From: Streptomyces formicae
GTDB lineage: Bacteria; Actinomycetota; Actinomycetes; Streptomycetales; Streptomycetaceae
Assembly: GCF_002556545.1 (NCBI RefSeq)
Contig: NZ_CP022685.1
Location: 1,178,001-1,242,000 of the forward strand
DNA: 64,000 bases
Reading direction: 5' to 3'
Shown: positions 33,871-42,151 of the stretch, in pieces
How positions within the stretch are numbered: position 1 is the stretch's first letter
Layout of the letters: every line of letters begins with the position of its first letter
Translations under genes and position numbers: made by a program
Notes under the pieces: model-generated
What the model saw: only the letters and a program-made list of their open reading frames with translations
The model's database searches: none
Told to the model about the DNA's origin: nothing

Positions 33871-36186
33871 GTGTCCCCACGCAGATCCACCGCCAGACCC
33901 CGCGCGGTCCCGGCCGCACACCGACGCATCCTCGCCGTTCTCGCCGTGCTCGCACTGGCGCTGACGGGACTCACCTCACTCGCGGCCCCCGCCATCGCCG
34001 CCGCCAAGCTCACCGCCACCTTCAGCAGCGAGGGCAGCGGCACGTCCTGGACCGGCAAGTTCGTCGTGAAGAACAGCGGCGACACCGCCGTCGACACCTG
34101 GTCCCTGGAGTTCGACCTGCCCGAGGGCGTCACCATCAGCGACCACACCCACGGCACCGCCGAGGTCAAGGGCAGGCACGTGGTCGTGACGCCCGCGTAC
34201 TACAACGCCCGCGTCCCCGCGGGCCGCGACACCGAGCCGTACAGCTACACCTTCCGCGGCAGCGGCCAGCTCAAGCCGCCCACCGGCTGCCTCATCAACG
34301 GCGACAAGTGCGACGGCACCGCGGCCGTGCCCCCGAAGGCCCCCACCGGGCTCAGCGTCGCCGACGCCACCGCCCGCACGGTCAGCCTGAAGTGGACGGC
34401 TGCCGCACAGGGCGACTTCCCCGTCGCCTCGTACGAGGTGCTTCGCGGCACCACCGTCGTGGCGGCCAGCGCCTCCACCCAGGCCACGGTGCGCGACCTG
34501 CAACCGGCGACCGCCTACCAGTTCAGCGTCCGGGCCAAGGACACGCGCGGCAACACCGGGGAGGCCGGCGCCCCGGTCACGGCGACCACCGTGGACCCGG
34601 CGACCGACACCGTGCCGCCCACCGCGCCCCGCAACCTCCGTTCCACCGAGGTCACGTCGAGCACCGTCAAGCTCGCCTGGGACGCGGCCACGGACAACCA
34701 GCGCGTCGCCGCGTACGACGTCTACCGGGGCACGACCCTCGTGGAGAGCCTGCCCGCCGACACGCTCACCAGCACCGTGACCGGCCTCTCCCCCGCCACG
34801 GAGTACTCCTTCACCGTCAAGGCACGGGACGCCGCCGACAACGCGTCGCCCGCGAGCAACGCCCTGTCCCTCACCACCAAGGACCCCGTCGGCCAGGACG
34901 GCTACGCCAAGGTCGGCTACTTCGTGCAGTGGGGCATCTACGGCCGCCAGTACTTCGTGCGGGACCTGGAGACGTCCGGCGCCGCGGCCAAGCTCGACGT
35001 CATCAACTACGCCTTCGCCAACATCGACCCCAAGAACCTCACCTGCCTCAACGGCGTCACCAAGGGCACCACGCAGAACCCCCAGGACCCCAACCAGGGC
35101 GACGGGGCCGGGGACGCCGAGGCCGACTACGGCAGGGCCTTCCCCGCCGGGCAGTCCGTGGACGGCGTCGCCGACGACGGCTGGGGCAAGCTGCGCGGCA
35201 ACTTCAACCAGCTCAAGAAGCTCAAGGCCAAGCACCCGAACCTCAAGGTCGTCGTCTCGCTCGGCGGCTGGACCTACTCCAAGTACTTCTCCGACGTCGC
35301 CAAGACGGACGAATCGCGGAAGAAGTTCGTCAAGTCCTGCATCGACATGTACATCAAGGGCAACCTGCCCGCGTACAACGGCGCGGGCGGTGACGGCGTC
35401 GCCGCCGGGATCTTCGACGGCTTCGACCTGGACTGGGAGTGGCCCGGATCGCCGGACGGGCACCCCGGCAACCACTGGAGCACGGACGACAAGGCCAACA
35501 ACACCGCGCTGATCGCCGAGTTCCGCAAGCAGCTCGACGCCCTCGGCGGCAGCCACCGGCTGCTCACCGCCTTCACCCCGGCCGACGCCAAGAAGATCAA
35601 CGACGGCTGGGACCTCAAGGAGGTCTTCAAGCACCTGGACTTCGGCAACGTCCAGGGCTACGACTTCCACGGCGCGGGCAGCGACAACTCCTGGGAGCCG
35701 AACCGCACGGGGCACCAGGCCAACCTGTACAAGGACGCGCAGAGTCCGTACCCCACCGACTTCAGCATCGACGACGCGGTGAAGGTGTACACCGACCAGG
35801 GCATCAAGCCGCGCAAGCTGACCATCGGCTTCCCGTTCTACGGGCGCGGCTGGCAGCAGGTCGCCGACGGCGGCGCGCACGGCGAGTGGCAGAGCGCCAA
35901 CGGCGCGGCGCCCGGCCAGTTCCAGGAGGAGGCGGGCACCCGCGGCTACGACAACCTCGTCGCGGCCTTCCCGAACCTGACCGTCTACCACGACGAGCAG
36001 TCCATCTCCACGTACGGCTACACCGGGGCGAACGGCCAGTGGTGGTCCTTCGATGACGCCTGGTCCATCGAGAAGAAGACCCAGTACATCAAGTCCAAGG
36101 GTCTGCTCGGCGGCATGATCTGGGAGATGTCGGGTGACACCTCGAACAACGTCCTGTTCAACGCGCTGGACCGCGGTCTGAGGTAA
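33871..36186 (+). CDS. Secreted GH18 chitinase with CBM2 and two FnIII domains
   Basis: A 771-residue secreted enzyme. After the signal sequence (cleavage near APAIAAA), a CBM2-type carbohydrate-binding domain spans about residues 46-148, two fibronectin type III domains about 155-240 and 248-335, and the GH18 catalytic domain about 345-771. The catalytic signature is DGFDLDWE with Asp 516, Asp 519, Asp 521 and Glu 523, the last being the proton donor. It hydrolyses chitin. The GTG start follows AAGGAG; an in-frame ATG at 33760 would add a 37-residue leader. Weak DasR-like boxes lie upstream. Confidence 0.92.
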   Translation: MSPRRSTARPRAVPAAHRRILAVLAVLALALTGLTSLAAPAIAAAKLTATFSSEGSGTSWTGKFVVKNSGDTAVDTWSLEFDLPEGVTISDHTHGTAEVKGRHVVVTPAYYNARVPAGRDTEPYSYTFRGSGQLKPPTGCLINGDKCDGTAAVPPKAPTGLSVADATARTVSLKWTAAAQGDFPVASYEVLRGTTVVAASASTQATVRDLQPATAYQFSVRAKDTRGNTGEAGAPVTATTVDPATDTVPPTAPRNLRSTEVTSSTVKLAWDAATDNQRVAAYDVYRGTTLVESLPADTLTSTVTGLSPATEYSFTVKARDAADNASPASNALSLTTKDPVGQDGYAKVGYFVQWGIYGRQYFVRDLETSGAAAKLDVINYAFANIDPKNLTCLNGVTKGTTQNPQDPNQGDGAGDAEADYGRAFPAGQSVDGVADDGWGKLRGNFNQLKKLKAKHPNLKVVVSLGGWTYSKYFSDVAKTDESRKKFVKSCIDMYIKGNLPAYNGAGGDGVAAGIFDGFDLDWEWPGSPDGHPGNHWSTDDKANNTALIAEFRKQLDALGGSHRLLTAFTPADAKKINDGWDLKEVFKHLDFGNVQGYDFHGAGSDNSWEPNRTGHQANLYKDAQSPYPTDFSIDDAVKVYTDQGIKPRKLTIGFPFYGRGWQQVADGGAHGEWQSANGAAPGQFQEEAGTRGYDNLVAAFPNLTVYHDEQSISTYGYTGANGQWWSFDDAWSIEKKTQYIKSKGLLGGMIWEMSGDTSNNVLFNALDRGLR

Positions 36187-36207
36187 CGACCGCGCTCCCC
36201 TCCGGTC

Positions 36208-36242
36208 GGGGCCGCTTCGGCATCCTCAGCCGAGGCGGCCCC
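36208..36242 (+). terminator. Terminator after the large chitinase gene
   Basis: A 14-bp stem GGGGCCGCTTCGGC paired with 36229-36242, one G-U pair, 7-nt loop, 22 nt after the chitinase stop. Confidence 0.75.
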
Positions 36243-36304
36243 CGCTCGGGCGCCGCGGCCCGCCGATTACCACCACCGCCCCCGCCTTCGGCAGGATGAG
36301 GGCC

Positions 36305-36838
36305 ATGACCGAGATCCGCACCCCCCGCCTCCTCCTGCGCCGCTGGCGCGACGACGACCTCGTGCCCATGACGGACATCAACGCGGACCCCCAGGTCATG
36401 CGCTGGAGCGAGGAAGGCCCCAGCAACGACCCGGACGCCACGGCCGAGGCCATCGAGCGCTGGGAGGAGGAGTGGGACGACGAGGGCTTCGGCCTCTTCG
36501 CCGTCGAGCTCCTCGCCTCCGGCGAGCTCGCGGGCTTCACCGGCCTGTCCATCCCCGAGTTCCTCCCCGAGGCGCTGCCCGACGCGGCGATCAGCTGGCG
36601 GCTCGGCGCCCAGTTCTGGGGCCAGGGCTACGCGTCCGAGGCCGCGCAGGCCACCCTCGAATTCGCCCTCCAGGACCGCGGCCTCGACCGCGTCATCAGC
36701 ATCGACCGCCCGGGGAACCACGCCTCCGCCAACGTCATCCGCAAGCTCGGCATGACCCTGGAGCGCGAGACGGCCCACCCGGTCTCCGGCCACCCGCTGC
36801 ACGTGTACGCCATCGACCTCACCGAGTACCAGGCGTAG
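36305..36838 (+). CDS. GNAT family N-acetyltransferase
   Basis: A 177-residue acetyltransferase of the RimJ/RimL-like group: it starts with TPRLLLRRWRDDDLVPMTD and has the acetyl-CoA site around RLGAQFWGQGYASEAAQATL followed by ISIDRPGNHASANVIRKLGM. The acceptor is unknown. The ATG at 36305 lies six bases after AGGA, and an upstream ATG (36296) is an alternative. Its 3' end overlaps the convergent response-regulator gene by 20 nt. Confidence 0.86.
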   Translation: MTEIRTPRLLLRRWRDDDLVPMTDINADPQVMRWSEEGPSNDPDATAEAIERWEEEWDDEGFGLFAVELLASGELAGFTGLSIPEFLPEALPDAAISWRLGAQFWGQGYASEAAQATLEFALQDRGLDRVISIDRPGNHASANVIRKLGMTLERETAHPVSGHPLHVYAIDLTEYQA

Positions 36839-37379
36839 CCCCACGGTGTTCGGCGGGGTGGTTCGGCGCCGACGGCTGCTCGGGAACGCGCGGAGGCGGC
36901 GGGTCCGCGTCCCCGCGTTCCGCGGAGTGGTCGCGGGGCGGCGCGGTGGAGCCGTTGGCACGTAAGGCGTCCAGTTCCCGCTGGAGTGCGCGCGTGCGCA
37001 CGTACGACTCGTAGAGGTAGCGCACCTTGGTGCGCAGCGTCCACGGGTCGACGGGTTTCAGGATCACGTCGGCCACGCCGAACATGAAGGCCGCGGCAGC
37101 CAGGTCACGGCTCATGCCGAACCCGGTGAGCAGCAGGATGGGGATGTGCTGGGTCTGTTCGAGGCGGCGCATGTAGCGCACCACGTCGAGGCCGCCGGAG
37201 CCGGGCATGCGCACGTCGAGCAGCACGAGGCCGATGTCGCCCCGGAGTATCTGCTTGAGCGCGTCGTCACCGTTGGTGACACAGGTCAGTTCGTAGTGCA
37301 GAGGTGCCAACGCGCTTTCGAGCGCGAACAAGGTGTCCGCGTGGTCATCGACGATGAGGATCTTCGAATCCGGCGCCAT
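36819..37379 (-). CDS. Single-domain response regulator
   Basis: A 186-residue protein with a receiver domain: acidic pair Asp 11-12, phospho-acceptor Asp 55 in LVLLDVRMPG, Thr 85 and Lys 108. After residue 120 comes a short coiled-coil-like helix (YVRTRALQRELDALRA) and a Pro/Ser-rich tail, with no DNA-binding output domain. It probably acts by protein contact. No sensor kinase gene is adjacent. The ATG follows a GAGGGGG site. Divergent from the PLP dehydratase gene. Confidence 0.86.
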   Translation of the reverse strand: MAPDSKILIVDDHADTLFALESALAPLHYELTCVTNGDDALKQILRGDIGLVLLDVRMPGSGGLDVVRYMRRLEQTQHIPILLLTGFGMSRDLAAAAFMFGVADVILKPVDPWTLRTKVRYLYESYVRTRALQRELDALRANGSTAPPRDHSAERGDADPPPPRVPEQPSAPNHPAEHRGATPGTR

Positions 37380-37519
37380 GAGTTGAGCCCCCTCACTCCA
37401 CCAACCAGACTATGCCCAAGGCGAGTTGAAGAGCGTTCCCGTGCGTCATGCTCCGTGTCGAAATCGAACACTCCGTTCCGGAGCCGCGCGGAACCGCTCA
37501 CAACACCTCCCCCGCCAAA

Positions 37520-37541
37520 GGTAGTTCGGTAACCGACTACC
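37520..37541. promoter_or_regulatory. Palindromic sequence upstream of the PLP dehydratase gene
   Basis: GGTAGT-N10-ACTACC with an inner CGGT/ACCG, 22 bp long, in the divergent region between response regulator and PLP-dehydratase genes. It resembles GntR- or LacI-type operators by shape only; no such regulator gene is adjacent. Confidence 0.45.
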
Positions 37542-37616
37542 GTGCTGATGCGCGATCAAACGCGCGGTAATCACACCATGCCGTCAGCTCCGCCGCACCC
37601 CCCGTGAGGACTCACC

Positions 37617-38600
37617 ATGGCCGCAGCGCTCCCCGTCACCTTCGACGACGTACGGCAGGCCGCCGCGCGTCTCCACGGCATCGCCCTTCGCACCCCGGTG
37701 CTCACGTCGCGGACCCTGAACGCCCTGGTCGGCGCCGACGTGTTCATCAAGTGCGAGAACTTCCAGCGCGTCGGGGCCTTCAAGTTCCGCGGCGCCTACA
37801 ACGCGGCGGCCCAGCTGCCCGCCGAGCGCCTCGCCAAGGGCATCGCCGCGTACTCCTCCGGCAACCACGCCCAGGCCACCGCCCTGGCCGCCCGCGAACT
37901 CGGCACCAGCGCGGTCATCCTGATGCCCGAGGACGCCCCGCGCTCCAAGCGGGCGGCCACCGCGGGCTACGGGGCGGAGATCGTCACCTACGACCGCTAC
38001 ACCGAGGAGCGCGGCGCCCTCGGCGAGGCGCTCGCCGCCGACCGGGGGCTCGCCCTCATCCCGCCCTACGACCACCCCCACGTCATCGCGGGGCAGGGCA
38101 CCGCCGCGCTCGAACTCGTCGAGGAGACGGGGCCGCTCGACGCCCTCGTCGCGCCCGTCGGAGGCGGCGGTCTGATCGCCGGATCCGCCGTCGCCGTCAA
38201 GGAACTCCACCCCGCCACCACGGTCAGCGGCGTCGAGCCCGAGGCGGGCGACGACACCAAGCGCTCCCTGGAGAGCGGCGAACGCGTCACCATCCCCGTG
38301 CCCCGGACCATCGCCGACGGCCAGGCGCTGCCCACGCCGGGCGAGATCACCTTCGCCATCAACCGGCGTCTGGTCGACGGGGTCTCGCTCGTCGGCGACG
38401 CGGAGATCATCGCCGCCATGCGGTTCGCCTTCGAACGCCTGAAGATCGTCCTCGAACCCAGCGGGGCGACCGCGCTCGCCGCGCTCATGGCCGGGCGCGT
38501 CGACACGGCGCCGCGCGGGTCCGCGCCCCGCAGGATCGGCGTGATCGCCTCCGGTGGGAACATCGACACACAGCGGTTCACGGAACTCCTCGCCGGCTGA
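37617..38600 (+). CDS. PLP-dependent serine/threonine or hydroxyaspartate dehydratase
   Basis: A 327-residue fold-type II PLP enzyme. The PLP lysine lies in KCENFQRVGAFKFRGAYNA, the substrate-loop is SSGNHAQATALAAREL, and the phosphate-binding glycine stretch is VAPVGGGGLIAGSA. It lacks the ACT domain of biosynthetic threonine deaminase, as in serine racemase, catabolic threonine dehydratase and threo-3-hydroxyaspartate ammonia-lyase. The neighbouring LysR, tartrate-dehydrogenase-like and dicarboxylate-symporter genes favour a hydroxylated dicarboxylate or hydroxyaspartate substrate; this is inference. GTGAGGA precedes the ATG. Confidence 0.82.
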   Translation: MAAALPVTFDDVRQAAARLHGIALRTPVLTSRTLNALVGADVFIKCENFQRVGAFKFRGAYNAAAQLPAERLAKGIAAYSSGNHAQATALAARELGTSAVILMPEDAPRSKRAATAGYGAEIVTYDRYTEERGALGEALAADRGLALIPPYDHPHVIAGQGTAALELVEETGPLDALVAPVGGGGLIAGSAVAVKELHPATTVSGVEPEAGDDTKRSLESGERVTIPVPRTIADGQALPTPGEITFAINRRLVDGVSLVGDAEIIAAMRFAFERLKIVLEPSGATALAALMAGRVDTAPRGSAPRRIGVIASGGNIDTQRFTELLAG

Positions 38601-38667
38601 CGCCGCCCGCACCCGGGCGCGCGGCCTGTGACCGGAGGCGGCAGCGGGGCGTGAGGAGCACGTACGG

Positions 38668-39588
38668 ATGGACGTCAGACACCTGGAGTACTTCCTCGCG
38701 ATCGTGGATCACGGGGGGTTCCACCGCGCCGCCTCCGCCCTGTACGTCTCCCAGCCGTCCCTGTCGCAGGCCGTCCGGGCGCTGGAGCGGGATCTGGGCA
38801 CGGACCTCTTCCACCGCATCGGGCGGCGCGCGGTCCTCACCGAGGCCGGGCACGCGCTGATCGGCCCGGCCCGCGAGGCCGCGCGCAGCCTCCGGACCGC
38901 CCGCTCCAGCGTCGAGGCCGTGCACGAGCTGCGTACGGGACGGCTCGACGTGGCCTGCATGCCGTCCCAGGCGGTCGAGCCGCTCACCACTCTGATCCGC
39001 GCCTTCAGCGCGCGGTACCCGGGCGTGTCCGTCGCCATCAGGGCGGCCTTCACCTCCCGTGAGGTGATCGACATGGTGCGCACGGGAGCGGTCGAGCTGG
39101 GACTGCTCGCGTCGGCGGGACCGGTCCCCGAGAAGGAGGTCGCGAGCCACTCCCTCGGCCGTCAGCGGTTCGTCCTGCTGGTCCCGCCGGAGAGCCCGCT
39201 GGCCGGGCGCTCCACGGTGAACAGCGCGGAACTCGCGGGCCTGCGGCTGATCGTCGGACAGCTCGGCACCGGCATGCGCGCCTATGTCGACGCGCTGCGC
39301 GAGGAGGGCGTCGACTTCACGGTCGCGGCCGAGACCGAGCACCGGGTCGCCCTGCTGCCGCTGGTGCTCGGCGGGGTCGGCGTCGCCGTCGTCACCGATT
39401 CCTGGCGGGACATCGCCCGGCAGGCGGGCGCGCGCGTCCTGGACATCGAGCCGGAGACCACCCTGGACATCGCGCTGGTGAGCAGGCGCGGCAGCGTGTC
39501 GCCCGCGGCCACGGCGTTCGTCCGGATCGCCGCGGACGCGGACGCGCAGGCGAAGGACGTCGTCGCGAAGGGCTCAACGCCCCGCTGA
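38668..39588 (+). CDS. LysR family transcriptional regulator
   Basis: A 306-residue regulator with an N-terminal winged helix-turn-helix (residues 1-60, HLEYFLAIVDHGGFHRAASA then SQPSLSQAVRALERDLGTDL) and a two-lobed effector domain after residue 90. It lies between two catabolic genes in the same direction. A T-N11-A palindrome just after its stop (39595-39609) suggests it controls the downstream dehydrogenase gene. Confidence 0.9.
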   Translation: MDVRHLEYFLAIVDHGGFHRAASALYVSQPSLSQAVRALERDLGTDLFHRIGRRAVLTEAGHALIGPAREAARSLRTARSSVEAVHELRTGRLDVACMPSQAVEPLTTLIRAFSARYPGVSVAIRAAFTSREVIDMVRTGAVELGLLASAGPVPEKEVASHSLGRQRFVLLVPPESPLAGRSTVNSAELAGLRLIVGQLGTGMRAYVDALREEGVDFTVAAETEHRVALLPLVLGGVGVAVVTDSWRDIARQAGARVLDIEPETTLDIALVSRRGSVSPAATAFVRIAADADAQAKDVVAKGSTPR

Positions 39589-39594
39589 TAACCC

Positions 39595-39609
39595 CTGCCT
39601 ATAAGGCAG
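39595..39609. promoter_or_regulatory. LysR-type T-N11-A palindrome
   Basis: CTGCC-TATAA-GGCAG, a perfect 15-bp palindrome containing TGCC-N5-GGCA, i.e. T-N11-A, the classical LysR box. It is 52 bp upstream of the dehydrogenase start. Confidence 0.6.
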
Positions 39610-39660
39610 ATCCGGTTTCCGTCTTGGACGCCCCACCAGGCGCGTTGCTGCAATCGACGC

Positions 39661-40716
39661 ATGACGAACCACCGCATTGCCCTGATCCCCGGCGACGGCA
39701 TCGGCGCCGAGGTGCTGCCGCCCGCCCGGCAGGTCCTCGACGTCCTCGGCAGGCGCCACGGCTTCGGCCTCACCTACACGTCGTACGACTGGTCGTGCGA
39801 GCGCTATCTGCGGGACGGCGCGATGATGCCGGAGGACGGCCTCGACCTGCTCCGCGACGAGGACGCCATCCTGCTCGGCGCCGTCGGCTACCCCGGAGTG
39901 CCCGACCACGTCTCGCTGTGGGGGCTCCTGATCCCGATCCGGCGCGCTTTCCGCCAGTACGTCAATCTGCGCCCCGTCCGCGTCTTCGAGGGCGTCGAGA
40001 GTCCGGTGCGCGGCGCCCGCCCCGGCGCGGTCGACTTCGTGGTGGTCCGCGAGAACGTCGAGGGCGAGTACAGCGAGGTCGGCGGCCGCCTGAACAGGGG
40101 CTTCCCTGACGAAATGGCCGTGCAGGAAGCGGTGTTCACACGGGCGGGCGTCACCCGCGTCCTCGACCACGCCTTCGAGCTCGCCGCGCGCCGCGGCGGC
40201 CGGCTCACCTCGGCCACGAAGTCGAACGGCATCGTGCACACCATGCCGTTCTGGGACGAACTGGTCGCCGAGCGCGCCGCCCGCTTCCCCCGGGTCGACT
40301 GGGAACAAGAGCACATCGACGCGCTCGCCGCGAAGTTCGTCCTCGCGCCGGAGAGCTTCGACGTGGTCGTCGCCTCCAACCTCTTCGGCGACATCCTCAG
40401 CGATCTGGCGGCGGCCGTCGCCGGGTCCATCGGCATCGCACCGGCAGCCAACCTCAACCCGGAACGCGACTTCCCCTCCATGTTCGAGCCCGTGCACGGC
40501 TCCGCCCCCGACATCGCGGGCAAGGGCATCGCCAATCCGCTGGGCGCCATCTGGTCGGCGGCCCTGATGCTCGACCACCTGGGCCACCCCGAGGCCGCCA
40601 AGGAGGTCACCGACGCGATCGCCGCGCTGCTCGCCAAGACGGAGGTGCGCACCCGCGATCTCGGCGGCACCGCGACCACCGCGGAGTTCACCGAGAAGCT
40701 CATCGAACTGCTCTAG
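39661..40716 (+). CDS. Tartrate dehydrogenase/isocitrate-isopropylmalate dehydrogenase-like enzyme
   Basis: A 351-residue NAD-dependent beta-decarboxylating dehydrogenase. It begins RIALIPGDGIGAEVLPPARQ, has VVVRENVEGEYSEVGGRLNR, the metal-binding Asp motif SNLFGDILSDL, and FEPVHGSAPDIAGKG with NPLGAIWSAALML. The N-terminal wording and LWGLLIPIRRAF fit the tartrate dehydrogenase/D-malate decarboxylase subgroup better than leucine-pathway LeuB. It should oxidise tartrate or malate, and the substrate is not fixed by sequence. It follows the LysR gene by 72 nt, containing a LysR-type palindrome. Confidence 0.84.
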   Translation: MTNHRIALIPGDGIGAEVLPPARQVLDVLGRRHGFGLTYTSYDWSCERYLRDGAMMPEDGLDLLRDEDAILLGAVGYPGVPDHVSLWGLLIPIRRAFRQYVNLRPVRVFEGVESPVRGARPGAVDFVVVRENVEGEYSEVGGRLNRGFPDEMAVQEAVFTRAGVTRVLDHAFELAARRGGRLTSATKSNGIVHTMPFWDELVAERAARFPRVDWEQEHIDALAAKFVLAPESFDVVVASNLFGDILSDLAAAVAGSIGIAPAANLNPERDFPSMFEPVHGSAPDIAGKGIANPLGAIWSAALMLDHLGHPEAAKEVTDAIAALLAKTEVRTRDLGGTATTAEFTEKLIELL

Positions 40717-40771
40717 GCCACCCGCTCCCGTCCAGGCCCCGCTCCCGCCCTCTCCGACGAGGAGAAACGCC

Positions 40772-42151
40772 ATGGCCCCACCCGATCCACCCACCCCTTC
40801 CCCGGCCGGGACCGGCAGACGGCCCTGGTACCGGCAGTTGTACTTCTGGGTCCTGACCGCCATCGTCACCGGCGTCCTGACCGGCTGGCTGTGGCCCTCG
40901 GTCGGCACCGGACTCGAACCGGTCGGCACCACCTTCGTCGCCGCCATCAAGATGCTGATCACCCCGATCGTCTTCCTGACCGTCGTGGGCGGCATCGGCA
41001 GTGTCGACAGCCTCGGCCGCGTGGGCCGGGTGGGGCTCAAGTCCCTGCTCTACTTCCAGGCCGGGACGCTGGCCGCGCTGCTCGTCGGTCTCGTCGCCGT
41101 CAACGTCTTCCAGCCGGGCGCGGGCGTCCACGCCCACCCCGGCGACCTCACACTCCAGGGCGACGCACGCGATTACGTCAAGAGCGGCGAGGACCAGGGC
41201 TGGTGGCACTTCCTGACCGACCTGGTGCCGGACAGCGCGGTCGGCGCCTTCGCCGAGGGCAACATCCTCCAGGTCATCTTCTTCTCGGTGCTCTTCGGCG
41301 TCGCGCTCAAAGCCGTCGGTCCGGTGGGCGAGCCGATCGTCGACGGCGTCCACCGCCTCAGCGCCGTCGTCTTCAAGATCCTGCACTACGTCATGCTGGC
41401 CGCACCCGTGGGCGCCTTCGGTGCCATGGCGTTCACCATCGGCAAGTACGGCATCTCGACCCTCACCAGCCTCGGCCGCCTCATCGGCCTCTTCTACGGC
41501 ACGTCCGCCTTCTTCGTCGTCGTGGTGCTCGGCGCGGTCACCGCCGCCCTGCGGATCAACATCTTCCGGCTGCTGCGCTATCTGCGCGAGGAGTTCGTCC
41601 TCGTCCTCGGCACCTCCTCGTCCGAGAGCGCCCTGCCGCGCCTGATGATGAAGCTCGAAGGGCTCGGCATCCGGCGTGACATCGTCGGCCTCACCGTCCC
41701 GACCGGCTACTCCTTCAACCTCGACGGCAGCTCCCTCTACCTCTCCCTGGCCGCGGTCTACATCGCCCAGGCCACGGACACCCCGCTCGGCATCGGGCAG
41801 CAGCTCGGGCTGCTCGCCGTCATGATCCTGACGTCCAAGGGCTCCGGCGGCATCACAGGCGCGGGCTTCATCGCCCTGGCCGCGACCCTCTCCACCGTCG
41901 GCACGGTGCCCGCGGCGGGGATCATGCTCGTCTTCGGCATCGACAAGTTCATGTCCGAGTGCCGCGCGCTGACCAACCTCGCGGGCAACAGCGTCGCCAC
42001 GCTCGTCGTCGCCCGCTGGGAGAAGGCCCTGGACATCGCGTACGTCAACGGCGTCCTGCACACCGGAGAGCCACGGCCCCGGCCCCCGGCGGAACAGGCG
42101 GCGGAACAGGAACAGGAGTCACCGCCCGTTCCGCAGCTCCGCGACGTCTAG
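40772..42151 (+). CDS. Dicarboxylate/amino-acid:cation symporter (DAACS, DctA-like)
   Basis: A 459-residue membrane protein of the DAACS family, with eight transmembrane helices plus two re-entrant loops. FVLVLGTSSSESALPRLM is the serine-rich re-entrant loop that binds substrate, VGLTVPTGYSFNLDGSSLYL the unwound helix, and MLVFGIDKFMSECRALTNLA the C-terminal motif. It should import C4-dicarboxylates or acidic amino acids with cations. It follows the tartrate-dehydrogenase gene with a 55-nt gap, so it probably shares its operon. The end overlaps the convergent glycosyltransferase gene by 33 nt. Confidence 0.9.
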   Translation: MAPPDPPTPSPAGTGRRPWYRQLYFWVLTAIVTGVLTGWLWPSVGTGLEPVGTTFVAAIKMLITPIVFLTVVGGIGSVDSLGRVGRVGLKSLLYFQAGTLAALLVGLVAVNVFQPGAGVHAHPGDLTLQGDARDYVKSGEDQGWWHFLTDLVPDSAVGAFAEGNILQVIFFSVLFGVALKAVGPVGEPIVDGVHRLSAVVFKILHYVMLAAPVGAFGAMAFTIGKYGISTLTSLGRLIGLFYGTSAFFVVVVLGAVTAALRINIFRLLRYLREEFVLVLGTSSSESALPRLMMKLEGLGIRRDIVGLTVPTGYSFNLDGSSLYLSLAAVYIAQATDTPLGIGQQLGLLAVMILTSKGSGGITGAGFIALAATLSTVGTVPAAGIMLVFGIDKFMSECRALTNLAGNSVATLVVARWEKALDIAYVNGVLHTGEPRPRPPAEQAAEQEQESPPVPQLRDV

